Shown here: one piece after another, positions 36,811-45,621 of the stretch
Layout: each line of letters starts with the position of its first letter
How positions within the stretch are numbered: the first letter of the stretch is position 1
Origin: Candidatus Manganitrophaceae bacterium
Lineage (GTDB): Bacteria > Nitrospirota > Nitrospiria > SBBL01 > JAADHI01
Direction of reading: 5' to 3'
DNA length: 64,000 bases
Assembly (NCBI GenBank): GCA_012960925.1
Contig: DUAG01000011.1
Coordinates: 62,001-126,000, forward strand
Translations under genes and position numbers: made by a program
Notes under the pieces: generated by a model
Told to the model about the DNA's origin: nothing
Database searches by the model: none
Seen by the model: the letters and a program-made list of their open reading frames with translations, nothing else

Positions 36811-39390
36811 ATGATACTCCTCCTCTTACTCCTCTTATCCTTTGCCTGTATTCCTTCTGTTCAAGCAAGTGTGACGAAATACGACCTGTTCGTAACTTAT
36901 GATGAGGCCAAGCATCAGATCGAAGGACGCGAAGAGATTACCTTCTTCAACGACGGGCCGAGCCCACTTACAGAAATCGTTCTGATCCTTTATCCGAACC
37001 GTTACCTCAGAAAAGATCCGACCATCCGCCAGACCACCTACAATCGGGCTTACCCGGTTGCGTTTAACCCCGGAGGGCTTCAGGTGACCTCGATCCGGGA
37101 CGACACAGGGACGATCCTCAGTCATTCTCTGGAAAAGGGCCGGGACACCCTGATGCGGATTGAACTTACAAAACCGATTCCTTCACAGGGAACAGGTCGT
37201 TTCTCTGTTCGCTTCATCACCAGTATTCCTGAAAAAAAAGGGCTCTTTGGATATTACAGGGGTCTGGCCACCCTCCAGGGGGGTTGGCATCCTTATCTCC
37301 CTGCACGTATCGACGGGGAATGGGATCTTGCCCGGGCCCTTCCAGGCAGTCATTTCCGCGTCTTTCTGACGGTGAAAGAAGGGCTGCAAATCGTTGCTTC
37401 CGATAGACCCAAACTGGTCGGTGTCGAAGGGAGTCATCTGACTTATTTTATGGAGCGGGAAACAATTCCATTCTTCTCTCTTTCCATTGTAAAAAAAACT
37501 ATCCGCCATGATGTACATGTGAGTGGGGTTGAAATTATTTATAACACGCACTTGAAAAATAAAAGCGAGGCCGAGGCCCTGGTTGCCACCTTGAAAGAAA
37601 TGGTCTCCTTTTTCCAAGAGCACATCGGAGAGATCCCTGTCACCCGGCTCACATTGACCGATGCCTATCTCTTTCAGGATCTGGCCGTAGCGGGGTCTCG
37701 TCTCCTTTACATCAATGAAGGGTTTTTTAAGGTCTTCTTTCTTTTAAAAAGATTCCACGAAATGAGTCTCGCAAAAGAACTCTTTCTTCTCTTTTGGCGC
37801 GACAAGCTCCCCCATGAAGAGACCTGGGTCGCAGAAGGGCTGGCCCATCTCGACGCAAGGCAATTCATTCAGCATAAGTACGGAAAAGAACGCCGTTTGG
37901 AGGACTGGTTAAGGCCCCTGGGTTTCCTTCCCATCATCGATCAGATTTTATACTCCAAATCCCTCCCTCTTCGAAAGGTTTATTTCCCGGACGCAGACAG
38001 TCCGCTCATGGAGGAAAACCTCCGATTCTTCAAGCACCCACGCCTGGAAGGGGCGAACATCTTCCATCGATTGGGAATCTTTTTGGGCAACGAGACCTTT
38101 GCGCGCTCCGTGCTGAACTATCGCGAGAGACTCAGATCCGATCCCCCTCCCTCATTCAGGAAGATCCTCCTCAAGGCCTCTCAAAAGGAGGAGATCGGAC
38201 CTTACATCGATCAATGGCTTACAAAAAAGCCGCGCCTTGATTTTAGTATCGAAGAAATCCGACGGAAAAAAGTCCAGGACAAATTTGAGACCCGAATTCT
38301 CATCAAAAAACATGGAGAAGGGATCGAACCCCTGGAGATCGTCCTTTATGAAAAAGATGGGGATGAAATTCCTTTGATTTGGGATGGGGTCGGGGATTCG
38401 CATGAAGTGTTTGTGACGACATCCTCCCGGATCAAGACCGTCGCAATCGACCCTCACAAATTTTCAAGTGACTCAAACCGCTTGAATAACCGCTCTCCCC
38501 CCTCATGGAAGATTCTGCTCAATGATTTCTCAGTCAATTATGATTTTCAAACCCGTTTCCTGAGCTATCGGGCCGGTCTTCTCTTTCGACGTGCTTATGA
38601 TACGAAAAGCTGGATTCAACTTTTCTTTTTACGTTCCGACACCGGGACCGTCTCCCGGATAGGCTACGCGAAAGTCGTAGGGAAGGGACAAATTATCTCT
38701 ACCGGCATTACAAACGAAAACCGTAAAACAGCCCAGGGAGATTTAAAGGAAGCGTCCGCAGACATTATCAATCTCGGCTATGAGGTGAACTACCCTGAAA
38801 TCCCCCTGCTAGAGGAAAACATCCAGCGCCTGACAGGAACCTATCCCACACTCAGCACCCGCCTTCTATATAACCAGCAGTTCACGGGTGAAGCTTACGA
38901 CAACTCCTTCTTCATTGAATTCGATCTCCGCCGCATCTTCTCTTTCTCCAACCATCATGAAATCAGTACACGTGTCTTCCTCGGAGAGTCCTTTGGCAGG
39001 CTTTTCAAAAATAATCGGTTTTTTTTGGGAGGAAACACGAAAATGCGGGGATATACGGCCATGGCTTTTGAAGGGGAAAACATGGCGCTCTTTTCTGTCG
39101 AATACCGTTTCCCTCTGTTGCGTGAAACAGATCTCCAGGTTTTCGGTCTGGCAACCCAGCGCACATTGCAGATCGCCCTTTTCAGCGATGTCGGGATGGT
39201 CACGGATTCGCGTAATCTCTTTCAAGCGAGCCAATACAAGACCGACATGGGTGCCGGCCTTCGGTTCTTTGTCGATATTTTTGGGATTTATCCGACAATG
39301 GTCCGTTTTGATGTCGCCGTGCCGATCGATTCCCCCATTGCGACCGAAGACAAACCACATTACTATCTCATGGCGGGCCAGTCATTTTAA
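36811..39390 (+). CDS. Pseudo-aminopeptidase (M1-like) fused to an Omp85/BamA-type outer-membrane barrel
   Basis: About 859 aa. A signal peptide (ILLLLLLLSFACIPSVQA) precedes a ~550-residue region laid out like an M1 aminopeptidase: N-terminal beta domain, then FHEMSLAKELF (HE at 319-320 counted from the upstream ATG) and WVAEGLAHL (E345). The zinc motif HEXXH is broken, since the second histidine is L323, so it is probably not a peptidase. The C-terminal ~280 residues have Omp85 barrel hallmarks: FFLGGNTKMRGY (RGY at 749-751), EYRFPLL, ALFSDVG, GAGLRFF, RFDVAVPI and a terminal phenylalanine (AGQSF). No POTRA domain is visible. It could insert, cap or export envelope proteins; function unknown. 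Confidence 0.75.
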   Translation: MILLLLLLLSFACIPSVQASVTKYDLFVTYDEAKHQIEGREEITFFNDGPSPLTEIVLILYPNRYLRKDPTIRQTTYNRAYPVAFNPGGLQVTSIRDDTGTILSHSLEKGRDTLMRIELTKPIPSQGTGRFSVRFITSIPEKKGLFGYYRGLATLQGGWHPYLPARIDGEWDLARALPGSHFRVFLTVKEGLQIVASDRPKLVGVEGSHLTYFMERETIPFFSLSIVKKTIRHDVHVSGVEIIYNTHLKNKSEAEALVATLKEMVSFFQEHIGEIPVTRLTLTDAYLFQDLAVAGSRLLYINEGFFKVFFLLKRFHEMSLAKELFLLFWRDKLPHEETWVAEGLAHLDARQFIQHKYGKERRLEDWLRPLGFLPIIDQILYSKSLPLRKVYFPDADSPLMEENLRFFKHPRLEGANIFHRLGIFLGNETFARSVLNYRERLRSDPPPSFRKILLKASQKEEIGPYIDQWLTKKPRLDFSIEEIRRKKVQDKFETRILIKKHGEGIEPLEIVLYEKDGDEIPLIWDGVGDSHEVFVTTSSRIKTVAIDPHKFSSDSNRLNNRSPPSWKILLNDFSVNYDFQTRFLSYRAGLLFRRAYDTKSWIQLFFLRSDTGTVSRIGYAKVVGKGQIISTGITNENRKTAQGDLKEASADIINLGYEVNYPEIPLLEENIQRLTGTYPTLSTRLLYNQQFTGEAYDNSFFIEFDLRRIFSFSNHHEISTRVFLGESFGRLFKNNRFFLGGNTKMRGYTAMAFEGENMALFSVEYRFPLLRETDLQVFGLATQRTLQIALFSDVGMVTDSRNLFQASQYKTDMGAGLRFFVDIFGIYPTMVRFDVAVPIDSPIATEDKPHYYLMAGQSF

Positions 39391-39532
39391 TAACTGGCCT
39401 CCTCCAAAAAAACCGGTAAGGATGGGTATAAAACACCTCTCTATCTCTATTGATAGGGAATATCTTGAAAAAGGAATGATGATGCTTTATCCTACGGCCA
39501 CATTTAGGAGCCTGAATGAAAAAGGAGGTTGA

Positions 39533-40081
39533 ATGGATCTGGAAGAAAAACTAATCCGAAAAAAAACCGTTTATCAGGGACGTTATCTCCGCACCGAGGA
39601 ACATACCGTGCGGCTCCCGGATGGGAAAGAGGCCTTGCGGGAGATCGTCTCACCGCCTGATGCCGTCGGGGTTCTTCCGATCGATCAGGACCAGAGGGTC
39701 AGCCTCGTCAGACAATACCGTCCGGCCATCCGCCAGGTCACGTTGGAAATTCCAGCCGGCCTTCTGGAACCGAATGAAGATCGCCTGGAAACCGCCCGGC
39801 GGGAAACGATTGAAGAAATCGGACTGGTCCCCAAGAAGCTCGATTTTCTCTTCAGCTACTATCACTCCGTGGGTTTTTCAACCGGAAAAATTGCCATCTA
39901 CCTGGGCCGGGATCTGGAGCCGAGCATGGAGGCACATGCCGATGCCGAAGAGTTTTTAGAGATTGTCACCCTTCCCTTTGAGGAGGTCTTTCAGATGGGG
40001 CTCTCCGGAAAAATCGTAGACAGCAAGACCCTCCTGGCACTGCTCTGGTACCGACAGGTTTTTGAAGGACCCCTCCACTGA
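39533..40081 (+). CDS. Nudix hydrolase, ADP-ribose pyrophosphatase type
   Basis: A 182-aa protein with a perfect Nudix box from G76 to L98 (G76, E82, R90-E91, E94-E95, G97). The context VRQYRPAIRQVTLEIPAGLL is that of NudF-type ADP-ribose pyrophosphatases, which hydrolyse ADP-ribose and other nucleotide sugars to AMP and sugar phosphate. The start follows AAAGGAGG by 5 bases. It converges with the broken MOSC gene. The exact substrate is a family-based inference. Confidence 0.87.
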   Translation: MDLEEKLIRKKTVYQGRYLRTEEHTVRLPDGKEALREIVSPPDAVGVLPIDQDQRVSLVRQYRPAIRQVTLEIPAGLLEPNEDRLETARRETIEEIGLVPKKLDFLFSYYHSVGFSTGKIAIYLGRDLEPSMEAHADAEEFLEIVTLPFEEVFQMGLSGKIVDSKTLLALLWYRQVFEGPLH

Positions 40082-40102
40082 AAACAATGTGCAGTGCAGA
40101 GA

Positions 40103-40713
40103 TCAATCCGGACCTAAGACGGCGGGTACTTTTACAACCCTGTCGCCGACGGAGACCGATCCCGCTCGGAGGACTTTTGCATAAACCCCTCTTAAACGGA
40201 GGGCCTTTCCTTCTGTGCTACTTACAAACTTCAGTGCCGCAGCACCAAAACGCTCAGAGAATTTCTTACAGGCAGGGTAAGGCTGTTCTGTAATCATAAG
40301 GATGGCAGACCAATCCTTATTTTTTGGCCCGCCTGAAGGCAAGCCCGGCTGAGGTTAAAATCGACATAGAGCTGATCTCCTCCCAGTTCCCAACGCACTC
40401 TGTCCCGGGCCAATCGCGCAATAACCCGGACACTCATGATCGCGATCTAGACATCGGGATGAGGACTGCCATCCTCGAATCTCAGCCAGCAATTCCGGGA
40501 CCAGGCCTCTCCCTCGGCTCCCGACTCAGGGCTGAGGCGGCATCTTTGAAGTTCCTTCCGCACATCGACAGACGGTCTGATTACAATCGCCTTCAAAATG
40601 CCGTCATCCTGCGGGGCTTTCCGTATCCAGGAAAGCCCCTTGATCAGCTCATCCATAGAGGGAAAGAGGTTCAGGCCTTTCGTGGGGGCAGAGGGAGGTA
40701 TGTTGTCAGGCAA
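40103..40713 (-). pseudogene. MOSC-domain protein, inactivated by an amber stop and a frameshift
   Basis: The minus strand encodes a MOSC (molybdenum cofactor sulfurase C-terminal) domain in pieces. Residues 1-88 from ATG 40713 run to FEDGSPHPDV, then an in-frame TAG at about 40447-40449, then IAIMSVRVIARLARDR and DQLYVDFNLSRA in the same frame. A one-base shift near 40330 is needed to reach SAILMITEQPYPACKKF and the conserved GKALRLRGVYAKV end. CAG to TAG would explain the stop, as homologues read DVQIAIM. Two lesions indicate decay. The intact first part overlaps the dehydratase stop, so it was once cotranscribed with it. Confidence 0.75.
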
Positions 40714-41041
40714 GATGGTCTGTCTTCACGGCCATAATGAAGTCGTTGACATGCAATCCCTTGATCTTGTGGGTCCACCAGGTCACCGTCACCTTTCCCC
40801 ACTCGGTCAGAATGGCGGGATGATGGCCTTCTTCTTCCGCGATTGCGCCAACCTTGTTTGTTAACGACAATGCCGCTTCAAAATTCGGACAATCAAAGAC
40901 CCTCGTTAAGCGATCCATCCCCTCTTCTTCAATCATTTTCCATGCGGGAATCTTGGGCATGAACGCATCGACCTCTTCCTGAGTCACCAAGGGCGCGCCA
41001 ACCCTGCAGGCCTCACACTTCCGATCTAATAATGGCTCCAT
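40706..41041 (-). CDS. phhB: Pterin-4a-carbinolamine dehydratase
   Basis: A 111-aa protein with the family motif EGHHPAILTEWGKVTV, whose histidine pair is catalytic, and the KIPAWK entry motif. It dehydrates 4a-hydroxytetrahydrobiopterin to regenerate pterin cofactor for aromatic amino acid hydroxylases, or acts in molybdopterin-linked and other pterin roles in bacteria that lack such hydroxylases. No hydroxylase gene is nearby. The N-terminus has a short CEACRVGAP stretch with two cysteines. It was coupled to the MOSC gene that is now broken. Confidence 0.87.
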   Translation of the reverse strand: MEPLLDRKCEACRVGAPLVTQEEVDAFMPKIPAWKMIEEEGMDRLTRVFDCPNFEAALSLTNKVGAIAEEEGHHPAILTEWGKVTVTWWTHKIKGLHVNDFIMAVKTDHLA

Positions 41042-41126
41042 TTTTAGCCCTCTTCGTTAAAGTACTCTATCGTATTGTAAACCTCATGAGGCAAGCGATA
41101 CAAGGCCCCTTCGCCTCCAAGGGCGC

Positions 41127-42560
41127 CTAATAAACTCCGATGTCGAGGTAGCTCCGTGAAATCTTATTCAGCGCAACCACATAGGCGGCGGTACGATAAT
41201 TATCGACTGCTTTCAAAGAATTTTTCGTCTCGAAGATCTCTTGAAGGGCCATCCGCATGGAATCATCCAGGCCGGACCGAACCAAATCCACTTCCTGAGG
41301 TCCACTTGCGAGTTCCTCTTTCACGGATTTACGAAGCACTTTTCCAGACAGACGTTCTAAAGCACTCGCAAACTGAAGACCTTTTGCTTCTTCGAAGCGG
41401 CGTTGCATTCGCCCGAAACGGATATGAGAGATGTTTCGCACCCACTCAAAATAGGAGACAATCACACCTCCAGCATTTAGATAAGTATCGGGAAGAATCG
41501 TTACGCCGTTTTTGTTAAGAACCTGATCGGCTTCAAAAGTGACAGGACCATTTGCAGCCTCCGCAATCAATTTGGCCTTGATCCGGTGGGCATTCTTCTT
41601 TGTAATCTGTGCCTCCAGTGCGGCAGGAATCAGAATATCGCATTCTATTTCCAATGGTTTCTGCCCCGCCTTTTTGTCCAGGAACTCAACACCGGCACCG
41701 GGATAACCTTTTAATGTTCCCTTCTCAATCATGTACTGATGCACTTTTTCGACAGGGAGACCCTGTTTTTTTCCTCCTGATTTATCGATCAGTACACCCT
41801 CCCGTTCGATAATTGCGATGATTTTTACACCATCTTCTTCAGAGAGGAATTTTGAAGCATGATATCCAACATTTCCTAATCCCTGAATCACAATCTTTTT
41901 ACCGCCAAGTCCCTTGGAGAGACGAGCCGCCTTTACCGCCTTCGCATTGCGAAAGAACTCTCTCAGCCCGTATTGGACGCCCCGGCCGGTGGCCTCAGTC
42001 CTTCCCCGGATGCCGCCATGCGCAACAGGCTTGCCCGTCACACAGGCCGTAAAATTAATGTCTTCCGGGACAAGGTGTTTGTATGTATCCGCCATCCAGG
42101 CCATTTCTCGCTCACCCGTTCCCATATCCGGAGCAGGGACATTGGTTGCGGGACTCAGGAAGCCTTTCCGGGTCAGCTCCAGGGTAAAACGGCGCGTGAT
42201 CGCTTGCATTTCATCACGGGTGTACTTTGTGGGATCAATCAATAACCCCCCTTTTGAACCTCCGAAGGGAACATCGACAATGGCACACTTATAGGTCATC
42301 AAGGCGGCCAGGGCTTCGACCTCATTTTGATTCACAAAAGTCGCGTAACGGATCCCCCCTTTTGCCGGGAGCCGATGCGTGCTGTGAACTGCCCGCCATC
42401 CGGTAAACACCTCGACCTTGCCACGTACCTTCACCGGAAATTGAACTTTGAGTACGGAGTTGCACGCTTTTAATGCCTTCGCAACCCCCTCATCCAGACC
42501 CAGCACACGAATCGCGCCGTCGACCATTGCGTTGACACTTTCTCTAAATGATAACTCCAC
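41127..42560 (-). CDS. gdhA: Glutamate (Glu/Leu/Phe/Val) dehydrogenase
   Basis: Interconverts glutamate with 2-oxoglutarate and ammonia using NAD(P). The 477-aa protein has the substrate-binding LPAKGGIRYA and FGGSKGGL motifs with their conserved lysines, and the Rossmann loop VIQGLGNVGYHASKFL. Cofactor preference is not clear from the sequence. At 477 aa it is somewhat longer than the usual 420-aa type. Its own promoter lies about 130 bases upstream (42689-42716). Confidence 0.93.
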   Translation of the reverse strand: MELSFRESVNAMVDGAIRVLGLDEGVAKALKACNSVLKVQFPVKVRGKVEVFTGWRAVHSTHRLPAKGGIRYATFVNQNEVEALAALMTYKCAIVDVPFGGSKGGLLIDPTKYTRDEMQAITRRFTLELTRKGFLSPATNVPAPDMGTGEREMAWMADTYKHLVPEDINFTACVTGKPVAHGGIRGRTEATGRGVQYGLREFFRNAKAVKAARLSKGLGGKKIVIQGLGNVGYHASKFLSEEDGVKIIAIIEREGVLIDKSGGKKQGLPVEKVHQYMIEKGTLKGYPGAGVEFLDKKAGQKPLEIECDILIPAALEAQITKKNAHRIKAKLIAEAANGPVTFEADQVLNKNGVTILPDTYLNAGGVIVSYFEWVRNISHIRFGRMQRRFEEAKGLQFASALERLSGKVLRKSVKEELASGPQEVDLVRSGLDDSMRMALQEIFETKNSLKAVDNYRTAAYVVALNKISRSYLDIGVY

Positions 42561-42688
42561 TATCTTCTCCTTCGGCTACGCGTCACCCGCCTCATCAAAA
42601 CGCTGAACAACAATTCTTACGATATACACCCAAGGTCAAATATTCCCAGACCGCACATCCCGGTTAAACAATGACATCCCATTTCAGA

Positions 42689-42716
42689 AGAATACCATAT
42701 TTAAATAAACCGTCAA
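42689..42716 (-). promoter_or_regulatory. Sigma70 promoter for gdhA
   Basis: Minus strand TTGACG (42716-42711), 16 bp, TATTCT (42694-42689) with a TGG extended -10. It lies in the 280-base gap between nrdJ and gdhA, which otherwise shows nothing coding. Confidence 0.5.
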
Positions 42717-42840
42717 TTAATATCGTAATGTAGTCATCTGGTTCAGGATTTTAAAAAAGCCGTGCTCAGAGTGAGGGGAGTAAGGCGCAACCCCACCTTC
42801 GTTTTGGCAGGTGTAATTTATTTCGCGACCCACTATTCCC

Positions 42841-45315
42841 TTAATAACACCGGGAATAGCCGCAGAAGTGGCATTTCTCGCAGCCTTCTCCGAATTCGAG
42901 TTCGAGGCCGCATTCGGGGCAGGGGAAGATGACCTTTTGGATGTGTGTGGTGGGGTCTTCGAGGACCGCAGCAGTCTGCGCTGCACCGTTTGTTGCGCCA
43001 TTTGTCGCGCCAGTCGTTGACCCGTTTGTTGTACCGTTCAGTTCACCCTCGGGGTAGCGCGCTTCCGCCACCTTGTTTCCAAGATCCTGGTTGAAGATCT
43101 TGGCGATGGCGTCTGAGCAGGAAAGGACCTTTTCTTTCCCGATCCCGAAGGGCTTGTTGCAGCGGATTCCGATCAGCTGCTTGACAATATCCCGTGGCGT
43201 CACACCTGCGCGCATGCAGAGGGAGATAAGGCGGCCAATGGCCTCGTTAAACGAACCTTCGCAACCCCCGGCCTTTCCCATGGTCGCAAAGGCTTCAAAG
43301 GGATGCTCTGTTTCATCCCGGTTTACCGTCAGGTAGAGGTCGCCGCACGAGGTCCGCTTTCGGGTTGTCGTTCCGGTCATTACCTCGGGACGGGGGCGCG
43401 GGGCAATCATGGAGAGGGGAGAATCGCCATTGCCATTGCCATTCCCATTCACTTCAGGTTTTGTTTCAGGCGGCGCAGAAACAGCGGCCTTTTCCTCGAC
43501 CTTTTTTGATTTTCCGACATTCATCACCTGATCGGGACGGGCCCCATCGCGATAAACGGTAATCCCTTTGCAGCCCAACCGATAGGCCAGGAGGTAGGCC
43601 TTCTTGATTTCTTCAGTGGTGGCCGTGGTTGGAAGATTGATCGTCTTGCTGACGGCGGAGTCGGTAAATTCCTGAAAGGCCGCCTGCATCCGGACGTGCC
43701 ATTCTGGGGCAATTCCGTGGGAGGTAATGAAGACCTTCTGCCAATGTTCCGGCACCTGGGCAATCCCCTGGACGGAGCCGCGATTGGCAAGAATCTTGTC
43801 GAGCAGATCCTCGCTGTAAAACTCCTCCCGCTTGGCCACCTCGACAAAATAGTCCTGGACATAAGGCAGATGCTCCCCATCCATCACATTTTTGTACCAG
43901 ATCAGCGAAAACTCCGGCTCACATCCCCCGGAGGTATCTGCAATCATCGAAATCGTTCCGGTCGGCGCGACCGTGGTGATATACGAGTTGCGAACGCGCT
44001 CGTCCCGGTGCTCGTGGAGGGATCCCTCCCAGTTTGCATAGACACCCCGTTCTTCCGCAAGTTGGGTCGAGGCCTCATATCCGACACGCTGGATGAAGCC
44101 CATTACTTCCCGCGCCATCTGGATACCCTCTTCAGTGTGATAGGGGACTTCCAGCTTGTAGAGCATTCGCGAGAACCCCATGACCCCCAGACCAATCTTT
44201 CGGTTCGCCTTTGTGATCATTTCAATCTCACGAATCGGATACCGGTTCATATCAATCACATTATCGAGAAAATGAACGGCCGTCCGGATCGTCTTTCCCA
44301 GTGTGCACCAATCGATCTCATATCGTCCATTGTCTTCCAGGAGGTGGGCTTCAAGATTAATGCTTCCCAGATTACAGCTTTCATAGGGAAGGAGCGGCTG
44401 TTCGCCACAGGGATTAGTGGCCTCCATCTCCGCAACCTTTGGAGTGGGATTGGCACGATTGGTCACGTCGATAAAAAAGAGACCCGGTTCACCCGTTTTC
44501 CAGGCCTGCTCCGCAATCTGGTCCATAACCTCTGTTGCCGAGATTTCCTTCACGACACTTCCGTCGCGCGGAGAGATCAAGGCATAATCCTCTCCCTTCT
44601 CATAAGCCGCCATAAACCGGTCCGTTAGCGCCACGGAGATATTAAAATTGGTAATCTCTTTCGTATCTGCCTTGCATGAAATAAAATCGAGGATATCAGG
44701 ATGGTCGACACGCAAGATCCCCATGTTGGCCCCACGCCGCGTGCCGCCCTGCTTGACGGCCTCAGTGGCATGGTTAAAGACCTTCATAAAGGAGACCGGC
44801 CCTGAGGCGACCCCGCCGGTCGTCCGGACAATATCGTTCTTCGGTCGAAGCCGGGAAAACGAAAATCCGGTGCCCCCGCCAGTCTTATGGATAATGGCCG
44901 CCTGCTTGACGGTTTCAAAGATCGACTCCATCGAATCGACGATCGGCAAGACAAAACAGGCCGACAGTTGCTGGAGATCCCGGCCGGCATTCATCAATGT
45001 GGGAGAATTAGGAAGGAACCTGAACTGGGACATCATGTCGTAAAAGACCTCTTCGAGCACGGTAACATTGGCCTGCGGATTGTAGCTACGGTCTCCCTCT
45101 GCAATATTCCCGGCCACGCGACGAAAAAGGTCTTCAGGACTTTCAATGACCTCTCCTTGTTCATTCTTCCTGAGATAGCGTTTTTCCAAGACACGAAGGG
45201 CATTCGGGGCCATTCCTAAACTGGTTTGGCGTCCTTTCGGCTCACACGGTGCAACTCCGCCCTCAAGGGTCAATTTCCCCTCCTCGCTCTTACTGCTTCC
45301 CTGTATCATTTCCAC
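42841..45315 (-). CDS. nrdJ: Vitamin B12-dependent (class II) ribonucleotide reductase
   Basis: Makes deoxyribonucleotides using adenosylcobalamin, so it works with or without oxygen. The 824-aa protein has LSACFVLP (C120), HKTGGGTGFSFSRLRP, EATNPCGEQPLLPYESCNLG, and PTGTISMIADTSGG. The C-terminal tail carries four or more cysteines (CPECGLEL, then CEKCHFCGY), the redox-active or zinc-type end usual for NrdJ. Two low-complexity Asn/Gly stretches (NGNGNGNG near residue 635 and a TNGA repeat near 785) act as linkers. A promoter and a palindrome lie upstream. No B12 riboswitch was recognised. Confidence 0.94.
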   Translation of the reverse strand: MEMIQGSSKSEEGKLTLEGGVAPCEPKGRQTSLGMAPNALRVLEKRYLRKNEQGEVIESPEDLFRRVAGNIAEGDRSYNPQANVTVLEEVFYDMMSQFRFLPNSPTLMNAGRDLQQLSACFVLPIVDSMESIFETVKQAAIIHKTGGGTGFSFSRLRPKNDIVRTTGGVASGPVSFMKVFNHATEAVKQGGTRRGANMGILRVDHPDILDFISCKADTKEITNFNISVALTDRFMAAYEKGEDYALISPRDGSVVKEISATEVMDQIAEQAWKTGEPGLFFIDVTNRANPTPKVAEMEATNPCGEQPLLPYESCNLGSINLEAHLLEDNGRYEIDWCTLGKTIRTAVHFLDNVIDMNRYPIREIEMITKANRKIGLGVMGFSRMLYKLEVPYHTEEGIQMAREVMGFIQRVGYEASTQLAEERGVYANWEGSLHEHRDERVRNSYITTVAPTGTISMIADTSGGCEPEFSLIWYKNVMDGEHLPYVQDYFVEVAKREEFYSEDLLDKILANRGSVQGIAQVPEHWQKVFITSHGIAPEWHVRMQAAFQEFTDSAVSKTINLPTTATTEEIKKAYLLAYRLGCKGITVYRDGARPDQVMNVGKSKKVEEKAAVSAPPETKPEVNGNGNGNGDSPLSMIAPRPRPEVMTGTTTRKRTSCGDLYLTVNRDETEHPFEAFATMGKAGGCEGSFNEAIGRLISLCMRAGVTPRDIVKQLIGIRCNKPFGIGKEKVLSCSDAIAKIFNQDLGNKVAEARYPEGELNGTTNGSTTGATNGATNGAAQTAAVLEDPTTHIQKVIFPCPECGLELEFGEGCEKCHFCGYSRCY

Positions 45316-45497
45316 TGATCTCCTCCTTTTTCAGCCTGATGAATGCCCTGAATGAGTGTAGTCTTTCGAATTTATGATCGTCAAGCCTTCCTGTAAGTAG
45401 AGAACCAAAACAAACCGCCCGGAACATCTTGAGCGATTCAGAAAGCAAAACCAAGCCACAAAATCAGACCCTGATGAACGTATCAAAAGTGTTTCTG

Positions 45498-45526
45498 ATG
45501 TTAAAAGAACCTTCCTTTTTTGTCAA
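45498..45526 (-). promoter_or_regulatory. Sigma70 promoter for nrdJ
   Basis: Minus strand TTGACA (45526-45521), 17 bp, TAACAT (45503-45498). Perfect -35. It lies within the 306-base gap 45316-45621 between gspK and nrdJ, which has no gene. Confidence 0.55.
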
Positions 45527-45563
45527 GGAGAAAACACCAGATATGGAGAAAAAAATGAGGGAG

Positions 45564-45578
45564 ACAACATTATGTTGT
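45564..45578. promoter_or_regulatory. 15-bp perfect palindrome upstream of the nrdJ promoter
   Basis: ACAACATTATGTTGT, a 7-1-7 inverted repeat about 38 bp upstream of the -35. A candidate operator or activator site. It does not match the even-length NrdR box (consensus like ACACWATATATWGTGT) and no second box was found. Confidence 0.4.
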
Positions 45579-45621
45579 GGAATTTCTGAAGATAAACTGT
45601 TGATAAGATGTGGTCAGGGTC

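Noticed and set aside
40447-40449. Amber codon in the MOSC gene as a recoded residue
   Set aside because: A separate frameshift downstream shows decay, and no other sign of stop-codon recoding was seen.
42717-43001. 94-codon minus-strand frame reaching past the nrdJ stop
   Set aside because: Out of frame with nrdJ, low-complexity at the N-terminus and no homology recognised; the gap holds the gdhA promoter.
43423-43455. Short tandem repeats in nrdJ (CCATTG units) as a CRISPR or regulatory array
   Set aside because: They encode the Asn-Gly linker in frame, with no spacers.
43696-44628. 310-codon open frame on the plus strand opposite nrdJ
   Set aside because: It lies wholly within nrdJ on the other strand, has no recognisable motif, and nrdJ is a certain gene.
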